From contig NZ_JAFFPU010000004.1 of NCBI RefSeq assembly GCF_016919175.1, positions 1-64,000 on the forward strand: 64,000 nucleotides of DNA. Reading direction: 5' to 3'. The notes beneath the pieces were generated by a model, which was given only the letters and a program-made list of their open reading frames with translations, was not told where the DNA came from and searched no databases. Below, one piece after another: positions 1-9,067 of the stretch; the stretch's first letter is position 1, and every line of letters begins with the position of its first letter. The stretch is from Leptospira ainlahdjerensis (GTDB lineage Bacteria > Spirochaetota > Leptospiria > Leptospirales > Leptospiraceae). A program made the translations under genes and the position numbers.

Positions 1-28
1 GCCCGGTAAGAAATTGCCGGGCTTTTTT
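1..28 (+). terminator. Rho-independent terminator of an upstream gene
   Basis: GCCCGG (1-6) pairs with CCGGGC (17-22) around a short A/T-rich loop and is followed by a run of six T. It marks the end of a gene lying before the window. Confidence 0.8.
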
Positions 29-51
29 ATTTCAGAAAATAGTTTTCGAGA

Positions 52-279
52 TTGGAAGATTGGATCCGAGGTTTTTTATTTGGATTTAGCGCAATGGTCG
101 CTCTCTTTTACGACTTCGTCGTAAACCAAACCCTTTCAACAATCGCCTTAATCTCAAGCCAAAGGCAAGGATTACCTTTTTTAGAAAAGGTTTCTTTTTC
201 GGTTTTCAGAAAGAAATTCGGAAGTAATTTAGAGAAAATACAAAATCGACTCTTCGATTCACACAAGGCCAAAAAATGA
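52..279 (+). CDS. Small hypothetical protein, possibly membrane-anchored
   Basis: Open frame of 75 codons with a TTG start. Its TGA stop overlaps the ATG of the next gene (ATGA at 276-279), the coupling seen in real operons. The N-terminus has a short hydrophobic stretch (about residues 7-25) and the C-terminus is Lys/Arg-rich. No family is recognised. There is no convincing ribosome site ahead of the TTG, and the next in-frame ATG (94) would shorten it. It could be a real small membrane protein or simply a leader region; the call rests mainly on the stop/start overlap. Confidence 0.3.
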   Translation: MEDWIRGFLFGFSAMVALFYDFVVNQTLSTIALISSQRQGLPFLEKVSFSVFRKKFGSNLEKIQNRLFDSHKAKK

Positions 280-899
280 AAAACATTCTTTTCTTAATTC
301 TGATTCTTTCCCTATCAGTTAACGCCGAAGAGGCCACAACAAAAAGTGGTAAAAAAGTTATCCTCAATTCTGATTTTACATGGAAATATTCAATCGAGAA
401 TCCCGAGAAGAGTAAAAACATAAAAAATAATTCCCAACTCGTATTGACTAGATCAGAAGAACAGGATACGGAGCTAAAAAGCGAAACCGGCGAGTTTAGT
501 CTATGGTTCAATTCAAAAAAATGGAATCGCTCAACTCAAAAATCAAATAAAGTATCAGAATTCGAATTTGAGAACAAAAAAAGAACCGGCTACGCGATGT
601 TAATCTTTGAAGGTTTGGAAATTCCAATGGAATCGTTTCCGGAACTTTTAGTTGTCAATGCTCGAGCAATCGATCCAAATGCAAGTCTCATTGAAACGAT
701 TGACTGTAAGATCAACGGAAAAGCCGGCAAATTCGTAAAATACACGGCCTTATTCAGTGGAATGAAATTTATCTTTTATAGTTTTGTCTCCAGCAGCTCC
801 AAAGGTTCTATCCAATTCACGACCTATACACTCGAAAATCGTTTCGATCTTGAAAGAGAAGAATTTGAAAAATTACTTTCGGGGCTCGTCTTCCCTTAG
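276..899 (+). CDS. Secreted hypothetical protein
   Basis: A 207-residue protein with a clear signal peptide (hydrophobic core residues 3-14, likely cleavage after VNA at 17), so it is probably periplasmic or exported. Just after the cleavage site is a segment of the type SGKKVILNSDFTWKY, a short motif common at the N-terminus of small secreted bacterial proteins of unknown function. The rest is a mixed alpha/beta sequence with one Cys (in DCKING) and no catalytic motif I recognise. An AAGG ribosome site lies 7 bases before the ATG. It follows the small ORF at 52 with an overlapping start. Function unknown. Confidence 0.75.
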   Translation: MKNILFLILILSLSVNAEEATTKSGKKVILNSDFTWKYSIENPEKSKNIKNNSQLVLTRSEEQDTELKSETGEFSLWFNSKKWNRSTQKSNKVSEFEFENKKRTGYAMLIFEGLEIPMESFPELLVVNARAIDPNASLIETIDCKINGKAGKFVKYTALFSGMKFIFYSFVSSSSKGSIQFTTYTLENRFDLEREEFEKLLSGLVFP

Positions 900-1125
900 G
901 ATTAAGGGACAAAACGATCAAATTAGGAGTCAAAAAACAAAAGACCACTTCAGTTTCCTGATCAAAAACGAATCCTATTTTTTGAATAATCGAAATAATC
1001 AATATCTGTTCTATCGAATAAGGATCGAACTTCCTTTTTTTCGACACTCTCGAACTCGATATGTTGTATTTTCTATAGGCAAGAAAAAGAAATCTAAAGA
1101 GTAAAAGAATAAGCCCACTCCGTAA

Positions 1126-2082
1126 ATGCAAAAAAGAATTTCGAACCTTACATTTTTTTTTAGAACCCAAGATCCATTTTTCAGAATTGGCAACCAAATC
1201 TTTTCTCGTCTGTTCCTGATTTTCGCTTTGTTCTCTTCGACGGCGTGTTCAGTCTCCATCACAACACTCATTCAAGATGGCAGAAATCAAGAAGTGATTA
1301 CCCTCTTAGAAAAAAAGAAAGATTGGAACAAAATCTTAGAATGCGAAACTCCTCTTTCTCTCGCATCGACGTTCGGAAATTCGGAACTCTTAAAAGTCCT
1401 CCTTGTAAAAGGGGCTGATCCGAATGTTCGCACTCCGGGTTGCGCTCAAGAATCCGTTTTGATCTTAGAAGGAGTATTGATTTCCAAAGATCGTTTTTTC
1501 ACCGCTACGTTGAGTCCACTCTCTCGATCGTTAAATCTGGAAGTTGCAAAAATTCTAATAGATGGAGGCGCGAATCCTAACATCGGAGGATACAGACAGG
1601 ATGACCCGTCCGGAAAAGGCCTTTCTTTTTACCAATCTCCTCTTTCCAACGCAATCCAGAATCGAAAATATGATCTTGCAAAGTATTTGATCCAAAAAGG
1701 AGCTTCGATCAATATCTACAACCCACTTACCGGAGAAAATGAATTTGAACTTTGGTTTACGAGTGTAGGAATTCGATCAAAAAAAGATAAGGATTTCTTC
1801 CAATTCCTGAAAGCAAAGGGTTTAAAAAGAATCCGGCCTTCTTTTCGCAACTTGAGTGAGAAAGAAGACCAAATTCGATCCTATGTTCATCTTCCAACAG
1901 GAAATCAAACAAACGCTTCGATTATAACCTTTCGCGAAAACGGAAGCTTCGAGACCGACCTTGTGTTTTCCGAACCCGAGAAACGATTCTTTCACAGTTC
2001 CGAATTTATCTGGAAGGACACTCGTCAAAACTTATTTGAATGGATTCTTCAAAGAAGAATTTCGAATCCGCCAAAAAAGTGA
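1126..2082 (+). CDS. Ankyrin-repeat lipoprotein
   Basis: A 318-residue protein. A hydrophobic segment (about residues 26-41) ends in a lipobox-like SSTAC with Cys near residue 41, suggesting a lipid-anchored envelope protein with an unusually long basic N-region. Three ankyrin-type repeats follow: about 62-90 (PLSLASTFGNSELLKVLLVK then GADPNV), 122-150 (LNLEVAKILIDGGANPN) and 166-192 (NAIQNRKYDLAKYLIQKGAS). Ankyrin repeats mediate protein contacts. The C-terminal 90 residues have no recognised domain. No ribosome site is visible before the ATG, so the start is uncertain. It converges on the decayed SRPBCC gene that begins 2 bases downstream. Confidence 0.8.
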   Translation: MQKRISNLTFFFRTQDPFFRIGNQIFSRLFLIFALFSSTACSVSITTLIQDGRNQEVITLLEKKKDWNKILECETPLSLASTFGNSELLKVLLVKGADPNVRTPGCAQESVLILEGVLISKDRFFTATLSPLSRSLNLEVAKILIDGGANPNIGGYRQDDPSGKGLSFYQSPLSNAIQNRKYDLAKYLIQKGASINIYNPLTGENEFELWFTSVGIRSKKDKDFFQFLKAKGLKRIRPSFRNLSEKEDQIRSYVHLPTGNQTNASIITFRENGSFETDLVFSEPEKRFFHSSEFIWKDTRQNLFEWILQRRISNPPKK

Positions 2083-2083
2083 A

Positions 2084-2609
2084 TCAAGGAAATACCCTTT
2101 GCAGAATTTCCATTTCTTTTTTCAGATTTGTCTCCTTTCCTAAAAGAACAAAAAGAGTGCGGATTGGAACACTCTGATTTTCGGAAAATTCTAAAATTGT
2201 GTAATCTTGGTTCGATCGCCCTGCGTTTCCAAACGATAGTCCCAGGTTCCCTTCATTCCAAAACTGCTCTCCTCCATAAAGAACTCAACTCTTGAGTTTT
2301 CGATTCTTTCCATAATCTCGAAATGGATAAATCCTCCCGATTCGATTTTTTCTTTTCAAACCGGGAATCCTTTTTCGTTTTTTTACGATTTGAGTTACTT
2401 CCGGTCTATTTTTTTGAACACTTTCCAAATCCAAAAAAATGACGAAATACTTTCTCCACGGGAGCATTTACGGTTCCGGATATTTTTCATTCGAACTTTC
2501 GGTTCCGCAAAAATTCCCATCCCAAAAAAACTGAAACAAGCGTGACAATTCCACACAAGATGATGAGAGCGATTTTCCTGCTTTTCTATTTCTCCTTTTC
2601 CCGATTCAT
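2084..2609 (-). pseudogene. Decayed SRPBCC (polyketide-cyclase/START-like) gene
   Basis: The reverse strand reads as one protein if several lesions are bridged. In order: ATG at 2609; an early TAG at 2586-2588; then a membrane-anchor sequence KSRKIALIILCGIVTLVSVF; an in-frame TGA at 2487-2489; then ISGTVNAPVEKVF; a frameshift in a T-run near 2437; then IFLDLESVQKNRPEVTQIVK; further degenerate sequence; then ERIENSRVEFFMEE and GTWDYRLETQGDRTKIT; a 2-base shift near 2197; and ILEFSENQSVPIRTLFVLLG to a stop at 2084-2086. NAPVEKVF followed by a PEV segment and GTWDYRLETQGDRTKIT are typical of SRPBCC proteins. Intact relatives usually have about 160-180 residues, matching this span. Clearly broken here. 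Confidence 0.75.
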
Positions 2610-3117
2610 AAAGACTCTATATTTGCTTTCGCGAAACATTTGCTTTTGACAAGCTTACAAAGTTGGAATCGTCTTTTGATTCCTTTGTAAACTTCTTTCA
2701 AGGGATACACTTTTCTAACAAGATTGTGTTTTCAAAATCAATCCGGGGTTTTATAACTTTCATTCTCATTCCGAAATTGTATGATTGATAAAAAGAAAGA
2801 AGTTTGATCGTCCATTGCGCCAGCGGCCGGAAGGGCGCGAAGCGGTTCCGAAATCTTTAAAACCGTCTCCGACCTTTCTGTTTTTTTCGATTTGCGAAAG
2901 ATTCTTTCGGAACGGAGGCGTTAGCCGAACCCCGAACGAGACGCGGCGACGGGCTTCAGTGTATTTTCTTTCTTCTTTCTATATTATATCCTTTTAATTT
3001 ACTTTTCCCGTCGGGCGCCCGAGCCGAAGTTTGTTTTTATCATCCTTTCCTCTTAAAGTTTTGCTTTTCTTTTTAATCAGTTTCCTTAGCATGAACTTCT
3101 TTCTAAGGAGAATTCTC
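2610..3117. other. Intergenic region with a GC-rich island
   Basis: No convincing gene. The stretch 2815-2960 is much more GC-rich than its surroundings (short hairpin arms GCGCC/GGCGC near 2818-2840). A 12-base palindrome TCGGGCGCCCGA lies at 3011-3022. The open frame that crosses the island has the low-complexity Arg/Pro/Gly composition of a repeat, not of a protein. The promoter of the chemotaxis gene should lie between about 3023 and 3110. Confidence 0.5.
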
Positions 3118-4713
3118 ATGGGGACTGGATCTCAATCCAAAAAATCTTCGATTCATCAGATTTGGAACGACGGTGCCGTCGTTATCAACCGGATTCGTCT
3201 GGGTTTGGTGATTCTTTTTACTCTTACTCTTATCAGCGTCTCCAAAACGAACCATCCCACACAAGTGATCGCACATATCATCGGCACTGCACTTATGGCG
3301 AGCTATTGTCTTTTGGAGTTTATTCTCCATAGAACCGGTAGGGTTGGAATTCGTTTTCAAAAAACATTAGTTCTCTTAGACGTAAATATCCTTACGCTCA
3401 CCCTTATGGCGGATTGTTCCATCGAACCCGCTGTTTCTTCCGGCATTCTTTCGAATATGTTGCTTTTCTTTATTTACTTCTATGTGATGATCTATTCCTC
3501 CTTTTTGGGGGAGCGAAGTTTTGTTCTTCTGGTCGGCCTTTTTTCCGCGTTTGGAATCGCCGCTTCCATCTTTGTTGCCTGGAAAGGGGGAATGGTTCTT
3601 ACCGAAAATCCTGAACTGGGGAAAATTCCCGGTCATATGCTTTTTTCTGTCCAGATCGTTAAGATCACTTTCGTTTTTACCGCAAGCGTGATCCTAGCAC
3701 AATTGATGGGGCTCTTTGCAAAACTTACGGACGAAGGTTCTAGACTTTACGAAGATTCTCAAATCATCCTTTCCAAACTCAAAGAGGACCGTCATAAACT
3801 GGAGAATTCTGCAGAAAGTTTGGAAACTTCCATTCGCAAGTTTGCCGATTTTATCAACAACATAGGTCAGAAAATGGAGTCTCAAGCCGCCGCTCTGGAG
3901 GAAGTAAACGCCGTCTTGGAGGAACTCTCGGCGTCTTCGTCTAACACCGCTCATTCGATCGAAACACAAAACATTAGCCTCGTGGAACTCGCAAACGACT
4001 CCGAGAAATTAGGAGAAATCCTAAAAAACAGCGCGTCTCTCAACGAAGCTCTTACCGTTTTCGCCCGGGAGAATAAGGTAGACATGGAGAACGTTATGAT
4101 AGCCGCCGAAAAAACAAAATCGTATCTTGTAGACATTACGAATTCCTTCAACCGAGTCGACGAAATCAATCGGATCATGAGTGAGATTGCAGATAAAACG
4201 AATCTCTTAGCTCTCAACGCTTCCATTGAAGCAGCTCGAGCGGGGGCGGCGGGAAGAGGTTTTGCGGTTGTTGCAAATGAAGTCAGCAAACTTGCAGAGT
4301 TTACTTCGGGGAATGCGAAGTCCATTTCCGAAATCGTTAATCAATCCCGCAAATTTATCGAAGAAGCAAGAATGGCTTCCACCGAAACGGGAGATATGAC
4401 CGAGAACCAGAAAATGAAAATTTTAGATACTGTCGAAAGAATTGATAGAATGAACGTCTTCTACCTGGAACAAAAAACGATCATTCAAAAGTTCGTTTCT
4501 GAAGTGAATCGAATCAAAACCACCTCCGAAGAGATCCTCAGATCGACGAAAGAACAAATGTTAGGTCAAGGGGAAATGGTTCAAACGATGGGACATCTCG
4601 GCATGGAAATCAACGGAATAAACGACGATTCCGGTTTATTGCAGGAAGAGATTATCAAAATCAAAACACAGGCTTCCGAGTTGAGAGTTTTGAGTATCCA
4701 ATCCGCCGACTAA
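3118..4713 (+). CDS. Methyl-accepting chemotaxis protein, multi-pass N-terminus
   Basis: Chemoreceptor-type signal transducer of 531 residues. The start at 3118 is chosen because AAGGAG lies 7 bases before it; an upstream TTG (3031) would add 29 residues with no ribosome site. About six hydrophobic segments (roughly residues 24-42, 51-68, 81-98, 107-125, 130-150, 172-195) replace the usual periplasmic sensing loop, so the ligand is probably sensed within the membrane or internally. A coiled-coil and MCP signalling domain follow. The conserved hairpin tip ([18 protein letters not shown], then [11 protein letters not shown]) lies near residues 357-392 and contacts CheA/CheW. The gene stands alone, with no che genes nearby. 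Membrane topology of this N-terminus is inferred. Confidence 0.9.
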   Translation: MGTGSQSKKSSIHQIWNDGAVVINRIRLGLVILFTLTLISVSKTNHPTQVIAHIIGTALMASYCLLEFILHRTGRVGIRFQKTLVLLDVNILTLTLMADCSIEPAVSSGILSNMLLFFIYFYVMIYSSFLGERSFVLLVGLFSAFGIAASIFVAWKGGMVLTENPELGKIPGHMLFSVQIVKITFVFTASVILAQLMGLFAKLTDEGSRLYEDSQIILSKLKEDRHKLENSAESLETSIRKFADFINNIGQKMESQAAALEEVNAVLEELSASSSNTAHSIETQNISLVELANDSEKLGEILKNSASLNEALTVFARENKVDMENVMIAAEKTKSYLVDITNSFNRVDEINRIMSEIADKTNLLALNASIEAARAGAAGRGFAVVANEVSKLAEFTSGNAKSISEIVNQSRKFIEEARMASTETGDMTENQKMKILDTVERIDRMNVFYLEQKTIIQKFVSEVNRIKTTSEEILRSTKEQMLGQGEMVQTMGHLGMEINGINDDSGLLQEEIIKIKTQASELRVLSIQSAD

Positions 4714-4736
4714 TCATTGCAACCCTTACTCGGAAG

Positions 4737-4756
4737 TTATCTGGATCTCCAGATAA
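4737..4756. terminator. Perfect hairpin after the chemotaxis gene
   Basis: TTATCTGGA and TCCAGATAA form 9-base arms around a 2-base centre, 24 bases after the stop codon. No T-run follows, so it is a possible rather than proven terminator. It directly abuts the intergenic repeat at 4759. Confidence 0.4.
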
Positions 4757-4758
4757 TC

Positions 4759-4908
4759 TGTCGGAATTAGGACGATTCTTCCGTGAAGCGGCCACCCCGC
4801 CCGAATTTCGGGTGGAGGGGAGAGGGGCGGAAAAAATCGGGTGACTTTCCTCTATTACAGAATTTTAATTTTGCAAGCGCTAATTCCGATGTAGGAACTC
4901 TTACAAAA
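4759..4908 (+). repeat. Intergenic palindrome-bounded repeat, copy A
   Basis: Same element as at 27425, 27677 and 57375. It begins TGTCGGAA, contains the CTTCCGTGAAGCGG and GGGTGGAGGGG blocks and a TTTCCTCTAT block, and ends GTAGGAACTCTTACAAAA. This copy has the most diverged left palindrome (GTCGGAATTAGGAC). Bases 4909-4975 also resemble the sequence that follows the other copies. It lies between the chemotaxis gene and the convergent 5019-6176 gene. Confidence 0.8.
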
Positions 4909-5018
4909 CCTTTTCTTGTAAAACAATTCTCGTTACAGTTCCTCTCAATTTTAAATGGTTCTGAAAGGGTAGGCGCGTTCTCGTCTTTCTTTCGCATTGG
5001 AATCGATCTCGGATTCTT

Positions 5019-6176
5019 TTACTTTTTCTGAATCGTCACGTTCGATTTTAGAGTAGGGCTCAAAATAGTATATTCAGCTTTTATGTTGAATGAGTTCCCC
5101 ACCTTATCGGTTATCCTAAACTCAAAACTTTGTTTTCCGGGAGTTAAAACCAGTCCTTCCGCATAGTTTCTAAATTCGTTTCCGTTCTGCTGAAACTGAA
5201 TCGAACTCGTTCCCGAAATCAAGTCCTCACATTGGATTTGAATCTCTGACTGAACCGGTAACAAACTTCCGAAGTTTGCTTGAGGACTCAATCTACAAAT
5301 CGGGGGACTTCCATCCAAAATTCCGAAAATTGTTTCTTCTGCTTGGTTTCCTGCAAAATCTTTCGCGCGAACCTGGATTCCAAAACTTCCGTCCTCTAAA
5401 ATTTGTGGAATTTGAAACTTATAAATATTTTTTTCCTGAGAATTCGGATTTACCGGAATTTTTTTCCCGTTCTGTAAAAAGAAAAATTCAGTTTCTGCCA
5501 CTCCGGAAACAAGATCCAATACTTCCACCTGGAGGTTTTGGTCTTTCCGCGTGACTGGAATCGAGTCCAAACGAAATCCTTTTCCAATTTCGACACGAAT
5601 CTCCGGTCTTCTTGTGTCTTGAACAACTTCCATCAAACGTGTCCCTTCTTTTACTCCAGACGCAGTTTCGGAATAAAATTCCACGTCGTTCTTTCCTTCC
5701 TGAAGACCCGAAATCGATCCTTGGTATTCTTTCCATTCTCCTTCGTTGACCCGAAAGAAAACCCTGACTCCGTTTCTGCCCGCGCTTGGATTGTCTAAGA
5801 CCAACTTTTCGTTCCGAGTCGGGGATAAGATGATAGCCTTTGGATTCGAGGGAGTTTTTCTTTCCAATTTAACGAAAGGGCGCAAAGATTCAATTAGAAT
5901 GGAATCAGAAGGTTCTCCCTTTGACGACATTCTACCGATTCCTACGACCCTCACATAACGTTCGTTAGGCTCCTGATAAAATTGAATCCTTTTTTCTTTC
6001 ACGTTTAAGGTTCTTAAGACGATCTTGAAATCGGAGCTATCGGAGAATTCTACGTGATACGATTCGGAGGAAGGATCCGATTTCCATGAAAGTTCGAATT
6101 CCTTCTTCTCATCTGCATGGACGGTTCCAATAAATAAAAGAAAAATCACGACCCAGCAAATTCTTACAAAATTCAT
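5019..6176 (-). CDS. Secreted Ig/fibronectin-like surface protein, FecR partner
   Basis: A 385-residue protein with a signal peptide (hydrophobic residues 5-20, cleavage near VHA at 21). The mature part is rich in beta-type segments. A first block resembles a fibronectin-III-like strand pattern (LSWKSDPSSESYHVEFSDS), followed by repeated Ig-like motifs such as NGVRVFFRVNEGEW, DLVSGVAETEFF and DLISGTSSIQF, each near a DGS or GNQ/GNS turn typical of bacterial big/Ig-like extracellular domains. No catalytic residues are seen. Its ATG overlaps the TGA of the upstream LysM/FecR gene (6173-6176), so the two are translationally coupled and probably act together at the cell envelope. Exact function unknown. 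Confidence 0.75.
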   Translation of the reverse strand: MNFVRICWVVIFLLFIGTVHADEKKEFELSWKSDPSSESYHVEFSDSSDFKIVLRTLNVKEKRIQFYQEPNERYVRVVGIGRMSSKGEPSDSILIESLRPFVKLERKTPSNPKAIILSPTRNEKLVLDNPSAGRNGVRVFFRVNEGEWKEYQGSISGLQEGKNDVEFYSETASGVKEGTRLMEVVQDTRRPEIRVEIGKGFRLDSIPVTRKDQNLQVEVLDLVSGVAETEFFFLQNGKKIPVNPNSQEKNIYKFQIPQILEDGSFGIQVRAKDFAGNQAEETIFGILDGSPPICRLSPQANFGSLLPVQSEIQIQCEDLISGTSSIQFQQNGNEFRNYAEGLVLTPGKQSFEFRITDKVGNSFNIKAEYTILSPTLKSNVTIQKK

Positions 6177-7024
6177 TTACTTTGAAAGTCCTTATCGATC
6201 TGAATTTTACCGGGTATCGGGAAAGGTTCCACCGGGGCTTTTCCCTTTTCAACGTAAGTGCCAAAGCCCGCTTTTACTTCGACACCTTTTCCCGCGCCCT
6301 CCACATTGACAACTCCTTCAAAACAGCCCACATCCGTACGCTGGTCTTCCTCATTTCCGACATAGAATTTCGTTCCCCTTACTCCGACGACCGCAATAGG
6401 GGTACTGATTACGAGTTTTGTCGAGGACCCATTTTTCTTATTACTTTTAAGCAGAGAGGATCTAACGTCGGCCTGAAGTTGTCCTTTTTCTAAAAAGATT
6501 TCGGGAGAACTTTTTTTAGAAACGGAGAAACGGGACTGCTCATAAATTTTCACTTTCGTTTCATTCTCCAAAAACGAAAGAGAAGCTCCGGACTTGAGTC
6601 CCGTTTTTAAACTTTCTCCGTCTCTGAGAATTTGATTTTTAGATACGGAATTCCAATTCGAAACATTTCCATCCTTTCCTTTTTTGGAATATTCAACTGA
6701 GCCGAAAAAAATTTCCAGAGACGCTATCGGGTGAGCTTCCGGTTCGACGATCTTTCTCAAATGAGAAGGAACCTTTAAAACCATTCCTTCCTTGATCAAA
6801 GACGGATTTTGGATTTGATTGTATTTTAAGAATTCTTTCCATTTTCCGGGATCGTTCAGAACTTCTTTCGCAATCTTTGTAAGAGAATCGTTCTTTTTCA
6901 CCTTATATTCTTCCAGAGTTTTTTCGTCCGGATCCAAGACCGTCGTCGAGTTTTGAGAAAAGACCGATAAGGAAATGAAAAGTGAGCAAATACAAAAGAA
7001 GATTCCGCGATTTAGAAGAGCCAT
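6173..7024 (-). CDS. LysM and FecR-domain secreted protein
   Basis: A 283-residue exported protein. Signal peptide at residues 1-23 (cleavage near VFS). LysM domain at about 38-87 (EYKVKKNDSLTKIAKEVL ... IKEGMVLKVPS), which binds peptidoglycan or chitin-like glycans. FecR domain at about 100-255, with the diagnostic TPIAVVGVRGTKFYV segment. FecR domains in secreted proteins without a sigma-factor partner are thought to be structural or interaction modules; no ECF sigma gene is seen here. First gene of a two-gene unit with 5019-6176. The same FecR core occurs in the lipoprotein at 53190, so the window holds two FecR proteins with different envelope anchors: LysM here, lipid there. Confidence 0.85.
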   Translation of the reverse strand: MALLNRGIFFCICSLFISLSVFSQNSTTVLDPDEKTLEEYKVKKNDSLTKIAKEVLNDPGKWKEFLKYNQIQNPSLIKEGMVLKVPSHLRKIVEPEAHPIASLEIFFGSVEYSKKGKDGNVSNWNSVSKNQILRDGESLKTGLKSGASLSFLENETKVKIYEQSRFSVSKKSSPEIFLEKGQLQADVRSSLLKSNKKNGSSTKLVISTPIAVVGVRGTKFYVGNEEDQRTDVGCFEGVVNVEGAGKGVEVKAGFGTYVEKGKAPVEPFPIPGKIQIDKDFQSK

Positions 7025-7157
7025 ACGCTTTTAGTTCCTTTTTAGGTGAAAATTTATTTTCTAAATTTGTTACTAATTCTATATTTTAAAAAATAATATC
7101 TTGAAAATTTAGACGAGAGTTTTATCTAATTTCAGTTGAATTAAGCGAGGGATTTCA

Positions 7158-7442
7158 GTGTTTCAAAAATGGTTACAAACGGCGTTCTTTTTAACTCTTA
7201 TCTTGTTAGGATTTATGGTCCCCGGTAAAGTCTCATCCCAGGCAAGCGATGCCGCTGCGGCAATTCAAGAAGCGTGCGGACGTTTGGTGAACGAGGGACT
7301 TTATAAGAGCTGTAAGGCGGCTCCCGGATTTTCCGCATCTCAAGGCTACTATAGCCAGTCCGCACAGATCAAATGTGAATGTATCAATAAAAAGGACAAC
7401 GGTAAAACGATCGTCACGATCACGTTAGGCCAATATTACTGA
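7158..7442 (+). CDS. Small secreted cysteine-containing protein
   Basis: A 94-residue protein starting at GTG 7158, supported by GAGGG 6 bases upstream; the nearby ATG at 7169 is out of frame. A signal peptide (residues 1-27, cleavage near SSQA) leaves a mature chain of about 66 residues with four Cys (EACGR, KSCKA, KCECI), which could form two disulfides in the periplasm or outside. No family recognised. It is followed by a strong terminator, so it is a monocistronic unit, placed just before the insertion element. Confidence 0.65.
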   Translation: MFQKWLQTAFFLTLILLGFMVPGKVSSQASDAAAAIQEACGRLVNEGLYKSCKAAPGFSASQGYYSQSAQIKCECINKKDNGKTIVTITLGQYY

Positions 7443-7452
7443 TATTCTTAGG

Positions 7453-7485
7453 CTCTCATTTTCTCCGGAGAATGAGAGTGTTTTC
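7453..7485 (+). terminator. Rho-independent terminator
   Basis: CTCTCAT (7453-7459) pairs with ATGAGAG (7472-7478); the inner TCTCC/GGAGA extends the stem; TGTTTTC follows. It ends the 7158-7442 gene. Confidence 0.7.
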
Positions 7486-7610
7486 AAAAATTAGATTCCT
7501 TCTTTGAATCTTAAAATTCTATTCTTTTACATTCCAATTCTTTCGGATCCGTTTGTTCAAAGATTCATTGAGCACAATGTGTAAAAGATGAATGGGTACG
7601 TTTACGATGG

Positions 7611-8913
7611 TACATACCGCCCAGATAGGTAACAAAACAGACCGGGCACAAGGTGACATATACCTGGCATTGGAGGAAAACCGATGCCTTGGAAGGAGTC
7701 CCGTGTGATCGAGGAAAAAATCAAATTCATAGCCGCGTGGAAAGGTGGCGGTTGGCAGTTTTCAGATCTTTGTAAGGAATTTGGAATCAGTCGAAAGACA
7801 GGTTACAAGTATTTAGAAAGATACGAATCGGAAGGTATCGACGGTTTAAAAGATCGATCTAAGAATCCCAAAAAGCATCCGAATGAAACTCCCGAGAATG
7901 TTGTCTTGCTCATTATGCAGATGAGGGAGAAGCATCCTACTTGGGGAGCAAGGAAACTTCTGTGGGCATTAAAAGGAAACTATCCAAGAGCTAAATCCTG
8001 GCCGGCACCAAGTACGATTGGCGATATTCTAAAAAGAAAAGGATTAGTTCGTAAAATACGTCGTAGGAAAAAAACTCCTGAAAGTCTTTTTCCATTTTCT
8101 GATGTAAAGTCTCCCAATGATGTTTGGTGCGCAGACTTCAAAGGTCACTTTACTGTCGGGAACGGAAAACGTTGTGATCCATTGACCATCACAGATGCTC
8201 ATAGTCGCTTTCTATTAGGATGTCAAATCCTGAAGAAAACGGACGGAGAAAGCACCCGGCGGGTATTTGAGAGATTCTTTAAAGAATATGGAATGCCATT
8301 GGCTATAAAGACAGATAACGGAAGTCCGTTTGCATCGAGAGCAATTGGAGGATTGAGTAAGTTATCTGTTTGGTGGTTAAAGTTAGGGATTCGACCTGAA
8401 CGAATTCAGCCAGGTAAGCCTCAACAAAACGGTCGCCATGAAAGAATGCACAGAACCTTAAAACAAGAGACGGCATTACCGGCTCGATCTTCTCTTAAAG
8501 AACAACAAGAAGCATTTGATCGGTTTAGAAGTGAATACAATTTAGAAAGACCGCATGAGGCTTTGGGGTATAAAACTCCTGAAAAGATCTATATGCCTTC
8601 AGAAAGAATTTTTCCAATAAGAATTCCTGAAATAGCGTATGCTATCAATATAGTAGTTGAAACAGTCTTAGACGATGGGACTGCAAAATACGGTTCATAT
8701 AGAATCTTCTTTGGTTCTCCATTGATCGGCGAACGGGTTGGTTTTGAAGAAGTCTCAGAGCGTTTGTGTAAGATCTATTTTACGAACGCAGTTCTGGGTA
8801 TGTTAGATTTATTTACAGGAAAAGTATTGAAATACGAAACGCCTGTGTACAACTACAACGAATAAAGTGTAACCCATGTCTCCGGTCTAGAGTGTTACCG
8901 ATGTGCCAGAACA
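7611..8913 (+). mobile_element. IS481-family insertion sequence
   Basis: Single-ORF element with imperfect inverted ends. The left end reads GGTAACAAAACAGACCGG (7628 onwards) then CACAAGGTGACA. The right end on the opposite strand reads GGTAACACTCTAGACCGG then AGACATGGGTTACAC (about 8899 back to 8867). The outermost bases of the two ends match poorly, so the exact borders and any target duplication are not resolved; the limits given are approximate. The transposase frame is intact and full length, so the element may still be active. Confidence 0.75.
7684..8865 (+). CDS. IS481-family transposase
   Basis: DDE transposase of 393 residues, within the family's usual range. The N-terminal helix-turn-helix (about residues 20-50: FSDLCKEFGISRKTGYKYLERY) recognises the ends. 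A second HTH-like region lies at 75-120. The catalytic core begins near residue 140 with NDVWCADFKGHF (first Asp), DPLTITDAHSRF, then IKTDNGSPF (second Asp) and the C-terminal QNGRHERMHRTLK (Glu). RPHEALGYKTPEKIY near 290 is typical of the family. A beta-rich C-terminal tail of about 85 residues follows. GGAGG lies 7 bases before the ATG. Appears intact. Confidence 0.93.
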   Translation: MPWKESRVIEEKIKFIAAWKGGGWQFSDLCKEFGISRKTGYKYLERYESEGIDGLKDRSKNPKKHPNETPENVVLLIMQMREKHPTWGARKLLWALKGNYPRAKSWPAPSTIGDILKRKGLVRKIRRRKKTPESLFPFSDVKSPNDVWCADFKGHFTVGNGKRCDPLTITDAHSRFLLGCQILKKTDGESTRRVFERFFKEYGMPLAIKTDNGSPFASRAIGGLSKLSVWWLKLGIRPERIQPGKPQQNGRHERMHRTLKQETALPARSSLKEQQEAFDRFRSEYNLERPHEALGYKTPEKIYMPSERIFPIRIPEIAYAINIVVETVLDDGTAKYGSYRIFFGSPLIGERVGFEEVSERLCKIYFTNAVLGMLDLFTGKVLKYETPVYNYNE

Positions 8914-9067
8914 TACACCTCTCATTTCCTTTTAATGAGACATAATATGTATTATCGGAAGTTCCCTGTGTATCACATAAGATCTCCTTACTCCAAACTG
9001 TTTGTGAAATTCATTCAAAATCTTTTTCCAAATTTTAAGAATCAGCCAGTAAGTTCTTTCCTGAGAG

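Noticed and set aside
784..1104. 106-codon ORF overlapping the secreted protein gene
   Set aside because: Starts inside an established gene in another frame; basic, repetitive composition with no start signal.
2785..2997. 70-codon plus-strand ORF
   Set aside because: Arg/Pro/Gly-rich frame produced by the GC-rich island; no ribosome site and no protein-like hydrophobic pattern.
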